Positions 9,312 to 19,360 of a DNA stretch of 64,000 nt are shown here, piece after piece. The notes under the pieces were generated by a model. The model was not told the origin of the DNA. It saw only the letters and a list, made by a program, of their open reading frames with translations, and searched no databases. This DNA comes from Luteibacter rhizovicinus (GTDB lineage: Bacteria; Pseudomonadota; Gammaproteobacteria; Xanthomonadales; Rhodanobacteraceae), in NCBI RefSeq assembly GCF_004342265.1, contig NZ_SMCS01000001.1:868001-932000 (forward strand), given 5' to 3'. Within the stretch, counting starts at the first letter, position 1; the number at the start of each line of letters is the position of its first letter. The translations under genes and the position numbers were made by a program.

Positions 9312-9437
9312 TCGCATCGCCTTGCGGCCTTCGCCGAAGGTGACGACCTCGAAACCCAGGACGCGCGTGTAGAAGGCGACCGTCGCATCGATATCGGCGA
9401 CGGTGAGGACGAGATGGTCGAGGCGGTCGATATTCAT
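9312..9437 (-). pseudogene. N-terminal fragment of a VOC/glyoxalase-fold protein
   Basis: From ATG 9437 about 42 codons read as the start of a vicinal-oxygen-chelate domain: MNIDRLDHLVLTVADIDATV, then AFYTRVLGFEVV, with the first metal-ligand His in the DHLVLTV strand. The match ends after EGRKAMR, where intact proteins continue with FGRQKINLH. The rest of the ~125-residue domain is missing and the following sequence belongs to something else. A deletion fused this fragment to the upstream end of the 8975-9253 frame. Confidence 0.6.
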
Positions 9438-9706
9438 CCCCAAAACGATACCCGCCCCGTCAAGTAATTTCTTGCGGCGATCAGCCAAGTGCATCCCGAT
9501 GGCGGCCGATCATGACGCGATACTGTTCGCCTCTCCGCTCGACCTCGACATTAGTGGGCCAGAGGTACCCGGCGGGCAGCGCCTCACCTCCACCCTCGTC
9601 ATGACGAACGTCGTCCAAGATCGTCCTCTTTCGCTGGGTAGAGCTAAGACGGATCTCCGAACCATCAGTTCTCCATCTAACACTCGGCGAGAACTGTTCA
9701 CGGTTT

Positions 9707-9890
9707 TTAACGATCGAGATCGCTAGTCCGTCGAATCAACGACGTTGCGTCGGTGGCCAGATTCGCGTCTTGCTTATAGGCATAGGGGCCAAACGTCACT
9801 CCGATGAAACCGCCTGCGCTTGCCGTGCTCAGTAGACTGATCCTCAGCGCGATGCAGTGGCTAACTTGCTGATTTATCAAATGGGCCGTG
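9707..9890 (-). pseudogene. Possible 3' remnant of a glycoside-hydrolase-like gene
   Basis: A minus-strand frame without a start reads IALRISLLSTASAGGFIGVT, then FGPYAYKQD, and ends at a stop at 9707. The pattern of a strand, AGGF(I/T)G and G(P/M/L)YA resembles the last strands of the beta-sandwich of GH43-type proteins. The stretch is short and this is a weak resemblance by eye, so the assignment is tentative. Confidence 0.22.
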
Positions 9891-10241
9891 CGGAGCGACG
9901 TATTTAAGCGGTCACCGACACTTGCCGCGCGTTGGATCGCGGTGCTGTCGAAAGTGCATCAGCTGCGTAAAGCGGCCAACCCGTGCGAGCAGCCGGCGAT
10001 AAAACGCAACAAGCTGGGCCGACCGTCGGCTCGACGTCGGAGAAACCGATCCTCGGTGTCGCCGCTACGGCATTGACCGCGTGGCTGGCAGTCAGTGGGC
10101 TTATCGACGACCCGATCTTCCGGCCGCCCGGCTGCTGGACAAAACACCGGGCGAATCATTCCCCTGGCAAAGACGGCTCTATTCGATCTAAGTCGGGGAC
10201 GCCATACCGTCGCCGCATGAAGAAATGATATATAAGAATCA
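9891..10241. other. Intergenic stretch upstream of the TonB receptor operon
   Basis: Short open frames occur on both strands, but none has a ribosome-binding site or a recognisable domain. Codon usage and composition look like decayed coding DNA, continuing the debris field to the left. Confidence 0.35.
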
Positions 10242-10270
10242 TTGACATGATAATGTTACGATGATATCAA
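10242..10270 (+). promoter_or_regulatory. Probable promoter and operator region of the peptide-utilisation operon
   Basis: A consensus -35 TTGACA (10242-10247) is followed after 17 bp by TATCAA (10265-10270). This would start transcription near 10277 and favours the GTG start at 10313 for the receptor. The element ATGATA occurs three times (10225, 10247, 10261), and the 8-bp palindrome TGATATCA lies at 10262-10269, over the -10. These AT-rich repeats contrast with the GC-rich surroundings and are candidate binding sites for the RpiR regulator encoded at the operon's end; that link is inference. Confidence 0.5.
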
Positions 10271-10312
10271 ATGACCTCACGGGAGATACCCGTTTCACGT
10301 GGGGGACGTGTC

Positions 10313-12607
10313 GTGGTTAAGATCTGCTCGCCGTATGGTCGCCGTCGCATCTGTTTCGCCATCGCCCTTGGCTTGGCGATTCCGCCTGCCGTAAGGGCTT
10401 TTCCCCAAGACACCCATGGCGGGCAACCGTTGCCCCCTCCCGCCAGTAGTACTTCCGGCCAAGCAGGGGATCAGACGCCAACGAATTCCACGCAACTCGG
10501 CACCGTCATCGTGACGGCCAACAAGCGAGATGAGCGTCTGCAGGACGTTCCCATGCCAGTGTCGGTTCTGAGCGAAACGCAGCTCGACCGTCAAAATGCG
10601 ACGAGCTTCGCTGATTACGCCACGCAGGTGCCTGGCCTCAATACCATCTCGTCCGGACAGGGCTGGACTCAGCTGGTTCTGCGTGGCATTACGTCCGGCA
10701 GTCATCAGCCTAACGCGACTGTTGGTACTTATATCGACGATACGCCCTACGGCTCGAGCTCGATCTACGCGGCCGGCAGCATGCTGACGCCGGACATCGA
10801 CCCCAGTGATATCCAGCGGATTGAAGTGCTGCGCGGACCCCAAGGCACCCTGTATGGATCGAACACGCTGGGTGGCTTGATCAAGTTCGTGACGACGCCA
10901 CCCGATACCACGCAAGCCAGTGGCCGCATCGGCGTCGATGCCAACAGCGTGGCGGGTGGTGGCAACGGTTTTGGCACCCATGCCATGGTCAACATTCCGC
11001 TAGTAGCCAACACGTTAGGTCTGCGCGTCAACGCGTACGAGCGCACGGATCCCGGGTATATCGACAACGTCAATACGGGCAAGACCGATGTGAACGAGGC
11101 CAAGGTGCGCGGCGCGCGAACGCAACTGTTGTGGACGCCCAGCGACAAGGTATCGGTGCGCTTCTCGGCATTGGCGCAGAACCTGAGCAGCGATGGCCTC
11201 GCCAATGGCGGCATCGACCTCGATCCAACCACGCTTCAGCCCGTCTACGGTTGGGACAAGCAAAGCCGCGCGGCCAGCACTGGCATGTTCAAGGTGAAGT
11301 ATCGCCTCTACGACCTCTCCGTCAGCGCCGATATGGGCTGGGCCACGCTGATCTCGACCACGAGCTACGGCACGCTTCGGTTCAACGAGAATCAGGACAT
11401 CACCAACCTGTTCGGGCCGATACTCAACTCGATCTTCGATCTGCCCAACGGCGGCTATGCGGAAATTCAGCCCATATCTCTGAATAAGGTGACCCAGGAA
11501 CTTCGCCTGCAATCACCTGCGGACCAGACGTGGGAATGGCGCACGGGTCTCTTCTTCACGCGCGAACACACGGTCGACGGGCAGAACATCACCAGCTTCG
11601 ACGCCAGGACGGGCGACCCGATCGCACTGCCCACGCTCGGCAACGTGTCGGTCGGTCCCGCCATCTTCAAGGAATGGGCCGGCTATGGCGACCTGACCTG
11701 GCACGCCACGTCCCGTTTCAGCATCCTCGTGGGCGTGCGCTACAGCAGCGACCAGACCACGTACTCGCAGACGACGACAGGCTTGCTCACCGGCGATTCC
11801 CACTTCACCACGCGCAGCGGCGATCATCCCGTCACATACCTGTTCAACCCGAGCTACAAGTTCAGCGACGACATCATGGGCTACGTGCGTATCGCTTCCG
11901 GCTTCCGACCGGGCGGTGCCAACGTCGGCGTGCCGCCGGGTCTGGGTGCGCCGCTGACGTTTGATCCGGACAAGCTCACCAACTACGAAGTCGGCCTGAA
12001 AGTGTTGATGCTGGACAAGCACATGAGCGTCGATCTCAATGCGTTCTACATCGATTGGTCCAAGGTGCAGCTTACCTCCACCGCCGGTGGTTTCAGCTTT
12101 CTCGGCAATGGAGGCAAGGCCACGAGCGAAGGTGTTGAGGTGAGCTGGAGATACAACCCAGTGCGAGGCCTTACGTTGTGGTCCAACGCGACCTATACCG
12201 ACGCGAAGCTCGCGCAGGACAACCCGCCGGGCAGTGTCTTTGGTCTCAAGGGCAATCCCCTGCCCTACGTGCCGAAGTGGAATGCGAATCTTGGCGCCGA
12301 CTACAACTTCCCGATGGGCACATGGTCCGGCTTCCTGGGCGGGAACTTCAGCTACGTCGGTCGCCGCGCCGCCGAGTTCAATACCGTGCCTTCGCCGCGC
12401 TACTACCTGCCCAGTTACAACAACATCGACCTGTACGCCGGTGCCAATGTGGGCAATTGGACGTTCAAGGTCTATGCCAAGAACCTTGCGAACAAGCGCG
12501 GCATTACGTCGGTTTGGCCGGAGACGCAGAGTTCCATCGCCAGCCCCTTCAACGCCACTTTGCAGACACCGCGCACCGTTGGTGTTTCTGCAAGCGTTGA
12601 TTTCTGA
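10313..12607 (+). CDS. TonB-dependent outer-membrane receptor
   Basis: This receptor imports a specific ligand across the outer membrane with energy from TonB. I favour GTG 10313 because GGGGGA sits six bases upstream and the resulting N-terminus is a normal signal peptide (VVKICSPYGRRR, then a hydrophobic stretch to AVRA). The frame also has ATG 10271, but that coincides with the -10 element. The plug domain begins near LGTVIVTANKRDERLQDVPM, and GPQGTLYG-NTLGG and the GRIG strand mark the end of the plug. The C-terminal 22-strand barrel ends in ASVDF with terminal Phe, as expected for Bam-assembled barrels. It is the first gene of a five-gene operon whose other members suggest a peptide ligand. 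Confidence 0.93.
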   Translation: MVKICSPYGRRRICFAIALGLAIPPAVRAFPQDTHGGQPLPPPASSTSGQAGDQTPTNSTQLGTVIVTANKRDERLQDVPMPVSVLSETQLDRQNATSFADYATQVPGLNTISSGQGWTQLVLRGITSGSHQPNATVGTYIDDTPYGSSSIYAAGSMLTPDIDPSDIQRIEVLRGPQGTLYGSNTLGGLIKFVTTPPDTTQASGRIGVDANSVAGGGNGFGTHAMVNIPLVANTLGLRVNAYERTDPGYIDNVNTGKTDVNEAKVRGARTQLLWTPSDKVSVRFSALAQNLSSDGLANGGIDLDPTTLQPVYGWDKQSRAASTGMFKVKYRLYDLSVSADMGWATLISTTSYGTLRFNENQDITNLFGPILNSIFDLPNGGYAEIQPISLNKVTQELRLQSPADQTWEWRTGLFFTREHTVDGQNITSFDARTGDPIALPTLGNVSVGPAIFKEWAGYGDLTWHATSRFSILVGVRYSSDQTTYSQTTTGLLTGDSHFTTRSGDHPVTYLFNPSYKFSDDIMGYVRIASGFRPGGANVGVPPGLGAPLTFDPDKLTNYEVGLKVLMLDKHMSVDLNAFYIDWSKVQLTSTAGGFSFLGNGGKATSEGVEVSWRYNPVRGLTLWSNATYTDAKLAQDNPPGSVFGLKGNPLPYVPKWNANLGADYNFPMGTWSGFLGGNFSYVGRRAAEFNTVPSPRYYLPSYNNIDLYAGANVGNWTFKVYAKNLANKRGITSVWPETQSSIASPFNATLQTPRTVGVSASVDF

Positions 12608-12636
12608 ACCTTCCTTCGATCCACGAGAATCCCCGC

Positions 12637-14619
12637 ATGAATGGACCATCGAAGCGTGTCGCGACCATCGTCGCGTGCCTTGGCCTGAGCGTGGCGATGG
12701 CGCAGACGCCACCAGCCTCCGTTCCCGCCAGTGTTATCGGCGCGCCCGATACCACTGCACCGGCCATGACGGAGGCCGATGTCGGCGTGTTCTTTGATGC
12801 GCTGATGCCCTTTGCGCTTCGGCGTAGCGACATCGCAGGCGGTGTCGTCGTGGTGGTGAAAGGCAGGCAGGTACTGTTCGCCAAGGGCTATGGCTACGCC
12901 GACCTCGCCAAACGTACACCGGTGTCGCCGGACGACACGCTGTTCCGGCCGGGATCGACATCGAAGCTGTTCACATGGACGGCGGTGATGCAGCTGGTCG
13001 AACAGGGGAAGTTGCAACTGGACCGCGACATCAACGACTACCTTGACTTCAGGATCCCACCCCGCGATGGCCGCGTCATCACGTTGCAGGATCTTCTGAC
13101 GCATACGCCGGGCTTCGAGGATTCCGCGCGCGACTTGCTGCCTGCCTCGGTCGATGAGGTCAATCTCGAGCGCTACCTGAAAGACCACATCCCCGCACGC
13201 ATCTTCCCGGCTGGCGAGTTCGTGGCCTATTCCAACTATGGCTGCGGTTTGGCGGGTTACATCGTGCAGCGCATATCGGGAGAGCGCTACGAGGATTACA
13301 TTGCGCAGCACATCTTCCAGCCCTTGGGAATGAAGCACTCCACCTTCGCTCAGCCGCTGCCCGCATCGCTTGCACCCCTTATGTCCAAGGCCTACAAGAT
13401 GGCCTCGGACGGCAAACCGCAACCGTTCGAGGCGGTGGATCCGGCGCCGGCCGGTGCGATGAGTACGACGGCTCAGGACATGGCGCGCTTCATGATCGCC
13501 CAGCTGCAAAGCGGACGTTACGGCGACGCCAGTATTCTCAAGCCCGAGACGATCGCTGCCATGCACGAGCAGCACTATGCGCCGGGGCCCGGCATTGCAG
13601 GCTTCGGCCTGGGTTTTTATCGCGAGGACCGCAACGGCCTGCGCATCGCAGGCCATGGTGGCGATACCGTGCTGTTCCACAGCGACCTGCATCTGCTGCT
13701 GGACAAGGACGTGGGTATCTTCATGTCCTTTAACAGCGCCGGAAGCGCTGACGCGGGTGGGGTCCGGATGGTGCGGGCTGCGATCTTCCACGACTTCCTG
13801 GATCGCTATTTCCCTGCGTCGTTGCCCGACCAAGAGACATTGCCGAATTTTGCAGCCGATGCCTCCAGGGTGGTCGGTTGGTATGAGATGACCCGTCGCA
13901 ACGACAGTGCCTTGCGGCTGTTTTCGCTGCTTTCGCAATTCCACGTGGCCGCGGAACCCGACGGTACGTTGACCGTGTCGCCCATGATCGGCGACGACGC
14001 GGGCAAACCGTTGCACTGGCATGAAATCGCGCCTTTGCAGTATCGCGAAGTGAATGGTCGCGCCCGTCTCGACTTCGTTACCAATCCCGACGGCAGCATC
14101 CGCTACTGGACCACCGACTACATTCCCGCGATCACTGTCTTTCAGCGCGTGTCCGGCTCCCACAGCATGGGCAGCGTGGGGCCGCTCGCAGGCCTGTCGA
14201 TAGCGATCTTGCTGGTGACGCTACTCGTATGGATGGTCGGTCCGTGGGTGCGACGCCACTATCGCGCAATGCTTGATCCGGCACTGGCCGCGCGTCGTTA
14301 CCGCTTGCTATCGCGGTTGGGCACTCTTGCCCTGTTCGTCACTATCGCTGGCTGGTTTGTACTGGTAGCTGCCATCGGTGCCAATGAAAAACTATTGCTC
14401 CAGGGCCTGGCCGCACCGTGGATGATTCTCTTGTACGTGCTTGGCGCGGTAGCGCTTTTCGGCGTGGTTGCCATCGTCGCGCATGCGTTCCACATGGTGT
14501 CTCGGCCCATACACGGCCGCTGGGTGCGAATTGGCGAGACCATTCTCGCGTTCGCCGCGCTCTACCTTGGCTGGTTCATCCTGGCGTTCGGGCTGGTCAG
14601 CTTCAACACGCATTTCTGA
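12637..14619 (+). CDS. Membrane-tethered serine hydrolase (beta-lactamase/DD-peptidase fold)
   Basis: The 660-residue protein has a signal peptide (1-22) and a class C beta-lactamase-fold domain at ~45-385. It shows the three motifs S107-T-S-K110, Y198-S-N200 and H340-G-G. The middle region (390-510) is probably a beta domain. The C-terminal part carries about four membrane helices (from GLSIAILLVTLLVWMVGP near 520 to the end). Such enzymes are penicillin-binding-protein-like peptidases or esterases acting in the periplasm, often on D-amino-acid peptides. Its place between a TonB receptor and a dipeptide epimerase fits trimming an imported peptide before the inner-membrane transporter. The exact bond cleaved is unknown. 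Confidence 0.88.
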   Translation: MNGPSKRVATIVACLGLSVAMAQTPPASVPASVIGAPDTTAPAMTEADVGVFFDALMPFALRRSDIAGGVVVVVKGRQVLFAKGYGYADLAKRTPVSPDDTLFRPGSTSKLFTWTAVMQLVEQGKLQLDRDINDYLDFRIPPRDGRVITLQDLLTHTPGFEDSARDLLPASVDEVNLERYLKDHIPARIFPAGEFVAYSNYGCGLAGYIVQRISGERYEDYIAQHIFQPLGMKHSTFAQPLPASLAPLMSKAYKMASDGKPQPFEAVDPAPAGAMSTTAQDMARFMIAQLQSGRYGDASILKPETIAAMHEQHYAPGPGIAGFGLGFYREDRNGLRIAGHGGDTVLFHSDLHLLLDKDVGIFMSFNSAGSADAGGVRMVRAAIFHDFLDRYFPASLPDQETLPNFAADASRVVGWYEMTRRNDSALRLFSLLSQFHVAAEPDGTLTVSPMIGDDAGKPLHWHEIAPLQYREVNGRARLDFVTNPDGSIRYWTTDYIPAITVFQRVSGSHSMGSVGPLAGLSIAILLVTLLVWMVGPWVRRHYRAMLDPALAARRYRLLSRLGTLALFVTIAGWFVLVAAIGANEKLLLQGLAAPWMILLYVLGAVALFGVVAIVAHAFHMVSRPIHGRWVRIGETILAFAALYLGWFILAFGLVSFNTHF

Positions 14620-14632
14620 GGGGGAAGCGAAC

Positions 14633-15652
14633 ATGACCAGCCACCAATCGCCACTGGCTCTGAGCGCGCACATCGAAAACCTGCCGCTCAAACAGCCTTT
14701 TCATATCACCGGTTACACCTTCACCGAATGCGACGCGCTCATCGTGACGCTACACGACGGCGAGTTCACCGGACGCGGCGAAGGGCTGGGCGTTTACTAT
14801 CGGCACGACACGCCGATCTCGATGCTTCGGCAGATCGAAGCACTGCGAGACATCGTGGAAGGTGGCGTGACGCGTGAGCAGTTGCTGAGCCTTTTACCCG
14901 CCGGCGGCGCACGCAATGCCCTGGACTGTGCGCTCTGGGATCTCGAAGCCAGGCGCCGGAATACACCCGTCTGGAAACTGGCCGGAATGTCCGAACCACG
15001 ACCGCTCCTGACCACCTACACGCTGAGCGCCGATGATCCTGACGTGGTGGAATCCACGGCTCGTCAGCTTCATGGCGCGCGCGCCATCAAACTCAAACTT
15101 ACCAACGATCACCTCAACGCCGAACGGGTGAGAGCGGTTCGGGCTGCATGCCCTGATGCGTGGCTGATGGTGGATGCCAACCAGGGATTCACCCGCGAAA
15201 CATTGCGCAGCGTGTTGCCCGCGCTCGTGGAGGCTGGCGTATCGGTCATCGAACAGCCGTTCCCTTTCGGTTACGAAGCATGGCTCGATGGGTTCGATTG
15301 CCCCATCCCATTTGCAGCCGACGAGAGCGTGCAGGACCGCACCGATCTATCCAAGCTCGTGGGTCGCGTGGAGGTCATCAATATCAAGCTCGACAAATGT
15401 GGTGGCCTGACGGCGGGCCTTGCGCTCGCACGCGAGGCAAGCGAGCTTGGGTTTCAACTGATGGTTGGCAACATGGGCGGCTCATCGTGGTCGATGGGCC
15501 CTGCTTTCGTGCTGGGCTCGTTGTGCTCGGTGGTGGATCTGGATGGCCCCATGTTCATCAGCATTGACCGCGACCCGGGAGTCAGCTATCGCGACGGGCG
15601 CGTGTGGTGCCCCGATGAGGTTTGGGGCGGCCCGCATACCGTTACCGTATGA
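14633..15652 (+). CDS. Dipeptide epimerase (L-Ala-D/L-Glu epimerase-like, enolase superfamily)
   Basis: A 339-residue member of the muconate-lactonizing/mandelate-racemase group. The catalytic layout of dipeptide epimerases is complete: KLK at 153-155, metal ligands Asp181 (MVDANQG), Glu207 (EQP) and Asp230 (ADES), and the second base in INIKLDKCGG (Lys252/Lys255). The family flips the alpha carbon of the second residue of a dipeptide, classically L-Ala-D-Glu from murein. Start ATG 14633 follows GAGGGGGAAGCGAAC. The gene is 13 bp after the hydrolase gene and overlaps the upstream reading of the transporter, so it is a core member of the operon. Substrate specificity cannot be told from sequence. 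Confidence 0.9.
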   Translation: MTSHQSPLALSAHIENLPLKQPFHITGYTFTECDALIVTLHDGEFTGRGEGLGVYYRHDTPISMLRQIEALRDIVEGGVTREQLLSLLPAGGARNALDCALWDLEARRRNTPVWKLAGMSEPRPLLTTYTLSADDPDVVESTARQLHGARAIKLKLTNDHLNAERVRAVRAACPDAWLMVDANQGFTRETLRSVLPALVEAGVSVIEQPFPFGYEAWLDGFDCPIPFAADESVQDRTDLSKLVGRVEVINIKLDKCGGLTAGLALAREASELGFQLMVGNMGGSSWSMGPAFVLGSLCSVVDLDGPMFISIDRDPGVSYRDGRVWCPDEVWGGPHTVTV

Positions 15653-15675
15653 CACCCATTAAAAGGCGGTCCAAC

Positions 15676-17022
<1,347 letters not shown>

Positions 17023-17031
17023 GCTAACCCC

Positions 17032-17895
17032 ATGACCAAGGATCTCAAGCAGAAGCTCAAGGAAAGCTGGCAAGGCTTTACGGCCTCCGAGCGAAAGATC
17101 GCGACGTATCTGATGCACAACATCCGCGATTTGCCGTTCGAGACCGCCGCGTCAGTAAGCAAGCGCGTGGGCGTAAGCCCCATGACAGTGGGCCGCTTTC
17201 TACGCAACCTGGGCTACGAGGGTCTGGGCGACCTCAAGGAAGAATTCCGCGGCGACAACACGTGGAAGCCTTTCTACAAACCGCCCGAGCAACCCAAGGG
17301 ATCCGACGAGATCAGCGCACACTTGATGGCGGAAACGCGAGCCCTTGCCGGTGTGCACGAATTGGCGCGCACTAAGGAATGGAAGTCCGTCGTCAAGTTG
17401 CTGGCATCGGCGGACCAGGTCTCTGTAGCAAGTTTTCAGCACAGTACGTTCCTGGGACTGGGTCTTGCGAAACTGCTGCAGCAGGTCCGGCCACGCGTAG
17501 CGTTCAGCGATGGCACGGACGCGGCATATGTCGACCTGTTGCTGGACTCGACCAAGGACAGTTGCGTTGTGCTCATCGACATGCGGCGCTATTTCAAGCA
17601 ATTTCGCACCATTGCCGAAAAGGTGGCTGGACGCAAAATACCGTTGGTGTTGATCGCGGACACCGACTGTTACTGGGCACGCGAGCTCACGCCGCACGTG
17701 CTCATGATCCAGGCCAGCGAGGTATGGCACAGCTACAGCGCCGTCTCGAGCCTGTTCAGCTTGATCGTCGCTGACGTGAGCAAAGAGAACAACGCCGTCA
17801 TGGAACGGCTCAGTGAAATCAATGAGCTGAGACAGGAGCTGGTTGGATACATAGGGTTACCGCAAGCGAGAGCTCGCAAACCCCGGGGAAAATAA
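17032..17895 (+). CDS. MurR/RpiR-family transcriptional regulator
   Basis: A 287-residue regulator with an N-terminal RpiR-type helix-turn-helix (1-78; AASVSKRVGVSPMTVGRFLR is the recognition part). A SIS sugar-isomerase-like domain follows at about 120-250. RpiR regulators sense phosphosugars or related metabolites through SIS; MurR controls MurNAc-6-P use. It is the last gene of the operon, 9 bp after the transporter stop, and is the obvious candidate to regulate it. Its presence with an epimerase and peptide importer supports a link to cell-wall-derived molecules, but the effector is inferred, not seen. Confidence 0.9.
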   Translation: MTKDLKQKLKESWQGFTASERKIATYLMHNIRDLPFETAASVSKRVGVSPMTVGRFLRNLGYEGLGDLKEEFRGDNTWKPFYKPPEQPKGSDEISAHLMAETRALAGVHELARTKEWKSVVKLLASADQVSVASFQHSTFLGLGLAKLLQQVRPRVAFSDGTDAAYVDLLLDSTKDSCVVLIDMRRYFKQFRTIAEKVAGRKIPLVLIADTDCYWARELTPHVLMIQASEVWHSYSAVSSLFSLIVADVSKENNAVMERLSEINELRQELVGYIGLPQARARKPRGK

Positions 17896-17950
17896 TATTG
17901 AACCGGCGCTCCCCTGATCGGGAAGCCCATCGTATCGATTCACTTATCCG

Positions 17951-18685
17951 TTAATGCCGTACATACGTGCCTCCCTGCCCCATCTCTTCCGACGCGATGA
18001 CAAGGCGGTCGGCCCCGCTCGTTTTAAGCTCAAGACGCGGGAAAGCCTGAGGTGTGAGCGAACTCGTATCGACGCTAAACAAAAAAAGACGGCGCGAAGG
18101 CTCGTTGTTGTCGAACCAACGCAATGCCTCGCCTTTGAACGAGAGTTTGATGCCCACACGTTTGATGGCGGATGATTTCGCGTGGGTGAACACTACTTGA
18201 TCACCGGATTCGACGACTTTGGAAACGGAACTTCCATCGACAAAGTCCAGATGGATTTCAGTGCCCTTTATACGTCCCACTGCCACAGTGACCGAATCGT
18301 GCGGTGAGGGGCCACTGAAGTCGTCTACGAGAGGCACTGGAATCATACTTTCCGGCGAACCGGTGCCATCATTCGACATCGTCGTAACAGGGTGGATATC
18401 GATTGGACCGCCTTGCTTGGCGGATATCAGCGTTACACGCTCGCCCGTGCGGCTCCAGCAACCATGCGCAGCCAGATCCATCGCACCGGCAGAAAGCGCG
18501 TACTCAAAGTTTCCATCGGGCCGAAGCAATAGCTCGGAGCCTACTTCCATCACACCTTCAAGATAGTAATGTCCCACCATTTTCGTATCGGCAGGTGCAC
18601 ACGGCGCTGCGAAAGCAGTGTTGCCAAGGCTTGTCACAATGCACAGGCCGAATGCCGTAAGAAGTTTCAAAGATGGTTTTTGCAT
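17951..18685 (-). CDS. Secreted hypothetical protein
   Basis: A 244-residue protein with a clear Sec signal peptide (MQKPSLKLLTAFGLCIVTSL, cleavage after AFA near residue 26). The mature part is beta-rich with two conserved-looking Cys (APCAPADT and HGCW) and a YYLEGVMEVGSELLLRPDG segment, which looks like a small lipocalin- or META-like barrel that senses or binds. I do not recognise the family with certainty. It is transcribed towards the RpiR gene and away from the 18867 gene, so it is its own unit. Confidence 0.75.
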   Translation of the reverse strand: MQKPSLKLLTAFGLCIVTSLGNTAFAAPCAPADTKMVGHYYLEGVMEVGSELLLRPDGNFEYALSAGAMDLAAHGCWSRTGERVTLISAKQGGPIDIHPVTTMSNDGTGSPESMIPVPLVDDFSGPSPHDSVTVAVGRIKGTEIHLDFVDGSSVSKVVESGDQVVFTHAKSSAIKRVGIKLSFKGEALRWFDNNEPSRRLFLFSVDTSSLTPQAFPRLELKTSGADRLVIASEEMGQGGTYVRH

Positions 18686-18866
18686 CGTGATTCCGTGTTG
18701 TGCCTGTAGGGAAAAGACTACAGACGGTCGAGTTTTTCAATATTAGACTCGGTGCGATCTACTGGTTGCAATTGGCTATCAATTTCAATCCGGATCGCAG
18801 TTGCATCTGTACCGCCGACACAAGCTTTGAATAGCGGAAATTGTCCGCATTAGGGAGACGCACTTT

Positions 18867-19256
18867 ATGACGCACACGTTAGCGAAATTTGCTCTCATTA
18901 CACTGCCGTTCCTTTGTATAGCTGGTAATGCTCACGCTCTTGCGCAGAACTCTACGTCCAATAAGTACTTTGACGAGAATGGGACGCTGGTTGGCCAGCA
19001 AATCCGGCTTTGTAACGCCCTTTCCTATCACGCGGGGAATGTCCATTCGGCGTACATGATCACCGAAGAAGTACCTTGCGGAGCAAATCCTTCGCTGGAT
19101 TACATCGTTCCCGGGACGATCATCACCGCGTATACGCTGCCTGGGTCTCAAACCATTAGCAATGCCTGCGGGATCGCCGAGTGTTCGTCATCGGGTGTGG
19201 CGGAACCTACCCGGCTCATGAACAAGGGTTGGACTTGGCTGAACTTCTGGCAGTGA
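18867..19256 (+). CDS. Small secreted protein, DUF6289-like
   Basis: 129 residues. The signal peptide MTHTLAKFALITLPFLCIAG...AHA (1-25) is followed by a short Cys-containing domain: YFDENGTLVGQQIRLC, then VPCG, ACGIAEC. The motif in which a printed direction to the new state (NGTLVGQQI-LC) precedes paired Cys resembles the small DUF6289-type exported proteins of xanthomonads. GGGAGACGCACTTT precedes the start. Function unknown. It is followed directly by a hairpin terminator. Confidence 0.7.
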   Translation: MTHTLAKFALITLPFLCIAGNAHALAQNSTSNKYFDENGTLVGQQIRLCNALSYHAGNVHSAYMITEEVPCGANPSLDYIVPGTIITAYTLPGSQTISNACGIAECSSSGVAEPTRLMNKGWTWLNFWQ

Positions 19257-19264
19257 GATTTCAA

Positions 19265-19291
19265 ACTCGCCTATGCCTGGCATAGGCGAGT
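19265..19291 (+). terminator. Strong hairpin after the small secreted protein gene
   Basis: The inverted repeat ACTCGCCTATGCC / GGCATAGGCGAGT (13-bp arms around one T) lies 9 bp after the stop at 19256. Only a weak T-rich tail follows, so it may act as a bidirectional or weak intrinsic terminator. Confidence 0.6.
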
Positions 19292-19360
19292 CTTACTCCG
19301 TCGCTTGATCCCCAACCGGGTACGTGAAAGCATCCCTGCACTCTATGGGAGGACGGACGC

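Noticed and set aside
9888-10228. Short overlapping frames upstream of the TonB receptor
   Set aside because: None has a start context or family resemblance; they overlap one another and the surrounding debris.
12472-14163. 563-codon minus-strand frame opposite the serine hydrolase
   Set aside because: The sense strand encodes a clear hydrolase with intact catalytic motifs; the antisense frame is a GC-rich codon-bias artefact.
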